Position numbers and translations under genes: made by a program. Below, in pieces: positions 61,224-64,000 of a stretch of 64,000 nt of DNA. Source of the stretch: Achromobacter insolitus (GTDB taxonomy: Bacteria > Pseudomonadota > Gammaproteobacteria > Burkholderiales > Burkholderiaceae_B); NCBI RefSeq assembly GCF_002209555.1, contig NZ_NJIF01000003.1, forward strand, positions 620,001 to 684,000. Direction: 5' to 3'. The notes below the pieces were generated by a model that was given only the letters and a program-made list of their open reading frames with translations, was not told the origin of the DNA and searched no databases. The stretch's first letter is position 1; every line of letters starts with the position of its first letter.

Positions 61224-62507
61224 TTATTCCGTAGGGGTGCCGACTTTCCGCAGAATTTCCGGCGAAAGCGTCTTGAACCATTCGTCGCTCTTCACGCCCG
61301 CGGGTGGAGAGGTCAGTTCGGGAGGAATCACCAGCAGCTGTTTGAGCGTCTTGAAGTTCTGTCCGCCCTTCTCCGTAGCGACGCCCAGCAACTGCCCTTC
61401 CATCGCCTGATGGTCGTCGCGAATTTTCAGCTGGCCCGTGAAATCATTCAGTTCCAGTCCGCTCCAACCCTTGAGCAGCGCGGTTTGCAGCGTCTTGCGA
61501 TCGCCGTCCCAGGACGTCTCAAGCGCCTGCTGAATGGAACGCACGGCTTGCGCCATGTGGTACGACGGGAAACTCGGATAGGCGCCTGTGCTCTTTTCGA
61601 AATCGGTCACGAAGGCCTGATGCTCGGCGTTGCCGGCCATGGCGGGATTGAATGCCCAGCTATCACCGCGCATGCCCACGATCGCCCCTTCCGGAAAAGC
61701 CTTGCCCAGTTGCTGCATGGAGCTCTCGCCGTTGGCGGCCACCAGGCGGGAATTGCGGAACAGCGCCCGTGACGACGCCTGCTTCACAAAGGTGTTCATA
61801 TCCCCGCCCCACAGGGTCGTGAAGATCACGTCCGGACGCAGGGCCGACAGACGGGAAATCTCGGTTGAGTAGTCGGAGGTGCCGAGCTTGGGGAACATTT
61901 CGGCGACGATTTTCACGTCCGGACGCAAGGCCTGCACCGCTCCCCGGAACGCGGCCCAATTGTCACGGCCAAACGCGTAATCCTGATTGATGCCTGCGAT
62001 GGTCTTGACCTCAGGCATAAGCTTGAGCAGGTACAGCGCCGTCGCGACATTGTTCGACGGCGTGTAGTCGGACGTCCGGTACACATACTCGTACTTGGCC
62101 TCCGTGTAGATCCGTTCGGTGCCGCAGTCCCAGAGCATTGTGGGCATTTTCAGTTGCTCAGCGACCGGCGCGACCGCCAGGCATATCGAGCTCGACAAGC
62201 CGATGATCATCGCATCCACCTTGCCCGATTCGACCAGGCTGCGATATTCCACGACGACGTTATCCACCCCGTGGTTCTCGTCGATGAAAGTCAGCTCAAT
62301 AGGCGCGCCCTTGATGCCGCCCGCGCTATTGATCTTTTCCACCTGCAGACGGGCGGCCTGCTGCGCAGGCACGCCAAATACGGCGCCCGCCCCCGACAGG
62401 TAGGTGGACACACCAATACGTATGGGCTCAGTAGCGTGGGCCGGTTGCCACAAAGCGAAAACCGTACCCAGAACTGCTGAAAACAAGCCCTTGCCTATCA
62501 ATTTCAT
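61224..62507 (-). CDS. LivJ-type periplasmic substrate-binding protein
   Basis: This 427-aa type-I periplasmic binding protein is the first gene of the transporter/nitrilase operon. A Sec signal peptide (MKLIGKGLFSAVLGTVFALW, cleavage after QPAHA) precedes IRIGVSTYLSGAGAVFGVPA, VEKINSAGGIKGAPIELTFI, GINQDYAFGRDNWAAFRGAV and RLVAANGESSMQQLGKA. It should capture the compound whose nitrile or acid form the nitrilase handles; branched-chain amino acids are unlikely given the context. The ligand cannot be read from the sequence. Confidence 0.9.
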   Translation of the reverse strand: MKLIGKGLFSAVLGTVFALWQPAHATEPIRIGVSTYLSGAGAVFGVPAQQAARLQVEKINSAGGIKGAPIELTFIDENHGVDNVVVEYRSLVESGKVDAMIIGLSSSICLAVAPVAEQLKMPTMLWDCGTERIYTEAKYEYVYRTSDYTPSNNVATALYLLKLMPEVKTIAGINQDYAFGRDNWAAFRGAVQALRPDVKIVAEMFPKLGTSDYSTEISRLSALRPDVIFTTLWGGDMNTFVKQASSRALFRNSRLVAANGESSMQQLGKAFPEGAIVGMRGDSWAFNPAMAGNAEHQAFVTDFEKSTGAYPSFPSYHMAQAVRSIQQALETSWDGDRKTLQTALLKGWSGLELNDFTGQLKIRDDHQAMEGQLLGVATEKGGQNFKTLKQLLVIPPELTSPPAGVKSDEWFKTLSPEILRKVGTPTE

Positions 62508-62603
62508 TGCTTCCCCTTGTTCGTATACACAAATTTCGTCTGTCGGCGCGCGCCCGCTCCTTGCGGTGCTGCTTCCCGGCGCAAGCAGGCCCAGCGAGCA
62601 GGA

Positions 62604-62632
62604 AGTGTATTTTTAACGGTTTTTCCCGTCAA
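62604..62632 (-). promoter_or_regulatory. Sigma-70 promoter of the transporter/nitrilase operon
   Basis: On the minus strand TTGACG (62632-62627), a 17-bp spacer and TACACT (62609-62604) lie about 100 bp upstream of the binding-protein ATG. The -35 is good and the -10 moderate, which fits an activated or repressed promoter. Confidence 0.6.
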
Positions 62633-62656
62633 TAAAATTGCCCTTTGGGTTAACCC

Positions 62657-62708
62657 TATGGATATTCTATCTATATATTTTTATTGGATTTTTTATAGAA
62701 TACCCATA
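62657..62708. promoter_or_regulatory. Long inverted repeat in the divergent regulator region
   Basis: TATGGATATTCTAT (62657-62670) and ATAGAATACCCATA (62695-62708) are inverted repeats matching at 13 of 14 positions, with a 24-bp spacer. They lie upstream of the transporter promoter in an unusually AT-rich 364-bp gap. A site for the TrmB-like regulator is the obvious candidate. Confidence 0.6.
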
Positions 62709-62744
62709 CCAACCCAATCAATAAAACCATCAATTTCGCAATTT

Positions 62745-62764
62745 ATGTCGGTTATTTCCGACAT
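62745..62764. promoter_or_regulatory. Second palindrome near the regulator gene
   Basis: ATGTCGG-TTATTT-CCGACAT is a perfect 7-6-7 palindrome about 108 bp upstream of the TrmB-like start. It may serve autoregulation. The rest of the gap (62508-62871) holds no gene. Confidence 0.55.
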
Positions 62765-62871
62765 CAAAAAACGTGGACACTCCTGGCGTCGTTTGATACT
62801 GTCTAGCCGCTTCACACATACCGCCAACGGGCCGCGCACCCGTCGGCCCAACGAAGGGAGACGCGTAAGGC

Positions 62872-63609
62872 ATGGATCTGGAAGAGAAGCTCGGGCGGCT
62901 AGGTATTAGTGGCAATCTCTACCGGGTGTACAGGGCCGCCATTGAGCTGGGCGACGTGCCGGTATCCGAACTGGCTGCGAGCGCCGGCCTGGCGCGCACG
63001 ACGACCTACGATGCCGTGCTGAGGCTGGAGGAGGAAGGCTTGCTGAGGATCGAGGGCGCCGACCGAAAACGCCACGTGGTGGCACACGATCCCTCCGTAC
63101 TACTCGAGTACGTGGCTGCCAGGCGGGTCATGGTCACGGAAATGATGCCGGAACTCCGGTCCATGTATAACCAGGCCAAAGGCAAGCCCAAGACCCGCTT
63201 CTACGAAGGCGCAGAGGGCATCCGCACAGTGCTGTGGGACAGCCTGAATGCATCTGTTTCCCTGCGAGCCACTTTCTCGATGTCCGAACTGCGTGAAGTA
63301 CCGGGCCTGGAAGAGATCAATCGCTACCGCGACGCGCGCATCGCCAAGGGCATCAGCATGCGCGTGATCCGTTCCCGTAGCCGCGATACCGACGACATCT
63401 GGCCTGCCAGTGAGTCCGAACTGCGCGAATTGCGATGGGCACCGGCCGACACCAGCGTGGCGATGACTACGCTGATCTACGGCAATTGCGTCGCGATGAT
63501 TTCGTCCAAGCGCGAAAACTATGGCCTCATCATCGAAAGCAAAGAATATGCGCAGCACCAGGGCATGCTTTTCGATGCCTTCTGGGCATCGTGCCTGCCT
63601 GCGGCATGA
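62872..63609 (+). CDS. TrmB-like transcriptional regulator
   Basis: This 245-aa protein has an N-terminal winged helix of the TrmB type: GNLYRVYRAAIELGDVPVSE, then LAASAGLARTTTYDAVLRLE and EEGLLRIEGADRKRHVVAHD. A short coiled linker (about 80-110) leads to a C-terminal effector domain with TRFYEGAEGIRTVLWDSLNA, where FYEG-type strands are typical. TrmB regulators are best known from archaea, where they sense sugars. Here the gene is divergent from the nitrilase-transporter operon, which it probably controls. The inducer is unknown. Confidence 0.82.
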   Translation: MDLEEKLGRLGISGNLYRVYRAAIELGDVPVSELAASAGLARTTTYDAVLRLEEEGLLRIEGADRKRHVVAHDPSVLLEYVAARRVMVTEMMPELRSMYNQAKGKPKTRFYEGAEGIRTVLWDSLNASVSLRATFSMSELREVPGLEEINRYRDARIAKGISMRVIRSRSRDTDDIWPASESELRELRWAPADTSVAMTTLIYGNCVAMISSKRENYGLIIESKEYAQHQGMLFDAFWASCLPAA

Positions 63610-63675
63610 ATGCGATGAATCGGCCCGCCCTCCTGCCTGGCTGACAACCCCCGCGCTACCGACCCCTTACCTGGC

Positions 63676-64000
63676 ATGAGCGATCAACACGTTGAGACCC
63701 GCACGCTCCGGTACTTTGTGGCCGTGGTCGAATGCCTGCACTTCTCCAAGGCGGCAGATCGGCTGGACGTCTCCCAATCGGTTCTGAGCGTAGCGATCCA
63801 GAAGCTGGAGTCTCAGCTGGGCATCAAGCTTCTCCATCGAAACAAGAGACAGCCTGTCACTCTGACCGACGCGGGTAGAGCGTTTCATGCTCACGCGGTC
63901 ATCGCCCTCCAGCACATCGACCAGGCCGTTCAGATAGGTCTGCTCGCTGCGCGGGGCCTCGTTGGCGTGGTGAAAGCGGGCTTTGTTGCCTCGGCCGTCA
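63676..64000 (+). CDS. LysR-family regulator, truncated by the window edge
   Basis: The first 108 codons of a LysR-type regulator are visible, starting at the ATG at 63676 (MSDQHVETRTLRYFVAVVEC). The helix-turn-helix is complete (FSKAADRLDVSQSVLSVAIQ, then KLESQLGIKLLHRNKR), and the beginning of the effector domain follows. The gene is open to the end of the window, so its length and target cannot be judged. Confidence 0.88.
   Translation, partial: MSDQHVETRTLRYFVAVVECLHFSKAADRLDVSQSVLSVAIQKLESQLGIKLLHRNKRQPVTLTDAGRAFHAHAVIALQHIDQAVQIGLLAARGLVGVVKAGFVASAV

Overview
The window is about 64 kb of GC-rich, gene-dense DNA from a chromosome that looks like a betaproteobacterium of the Alcaligenaceae (Achromobacter/Bordetella type). 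This is inferred from codon and GC style, three Bug-type periplasmic receptors without partner permeases, many LysR/IclR/TetR regulators beside small catabolic operons, and an ECF sigma/FecR/TonB-receptor iron module. No rRNA, tRNA, CRISPR array, phage or insertion sequence was recognised. Many neighbouring genes overlap by ATGA, which defines the operons well.

Layout. 0.1-7.5 kb: a LysR regulator, then on the minus strand an iron-uptake operon (ECF sigma, FecR-type anti-sigma, transducing TonB receptor, PepSY-DUF3649 fusion) behind a promoter with a Fur-like box in its spacer. 7.5-13.6 kb: small envelope proteins, a PNPOx / PNPOx-GAF-winged-helix pair divergent from a hemerythrin-like protein, a two-domain DUF4189 protein, a lipoprotein and an amidase. 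13.7-21.0 kb: an MdtABC-type RND efflux operon. 21.0-25.2 kb: Bug receptor, CaiB-type CoA transferase and HMG-CoA lyase, with a divergent IclR regulator. 25.2-25.7 kb: a 161-bp direct repeat with an inverted core. 25.7-33.2 kb: a TetR-controlled aromatic-acid cluster (hydrolase, VOC protein, aryl ligase, hotdog thioesterase, salicylyl-CoA-5-hydroxylase-like flavoprotein, Bug receptor). 33.3-36.7 kb: LysR, M20 peptidase, Bug receptor.

36.7-40.5 kb: SYLF protein, large HPII-type catalase and ferritin-like protein. 40.7-42.7 kb: a second PepSY protein (probable CTG start) with DUF3325. 42.8-45.8 kb: anaerobic ribonucleotide reductase, in which the glycyl-radical domain is a separate 60-aa gene between nrdD and nrdG, preceded by two stem-loops. 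45.9-50.4 kb: nitronate monooxygenase, then TetR plus a rifampin-phosphotransferase-like dikinase. 50.4-55.8 kb: a two-component system divergent from a periplasmic methionine-sulfoxide repair cluster (cytochrome b, MsrP-like molybdoenzyme, Met-rich MXKDX repeat protein, Tat-exported MsrB, periplasmic MsrA). 56.0-57.0 kb: GlaH/CsiD glutarate hydroxylase. 57.0-62.5 kb: a nitrilase coupled to a five-gene amino-acid-type ABC transporter, with a divergent TrmB-like regulator. The right edge cuts a LysR gene.

The most interesting items are the split NrdD, the Met-rich peptide inside the Msr locus, the dikinase with its own TetR, and the aromatic CoA-hydroxylation cluster. All functions are read from sequence motifs and remembered families; no searches were run.
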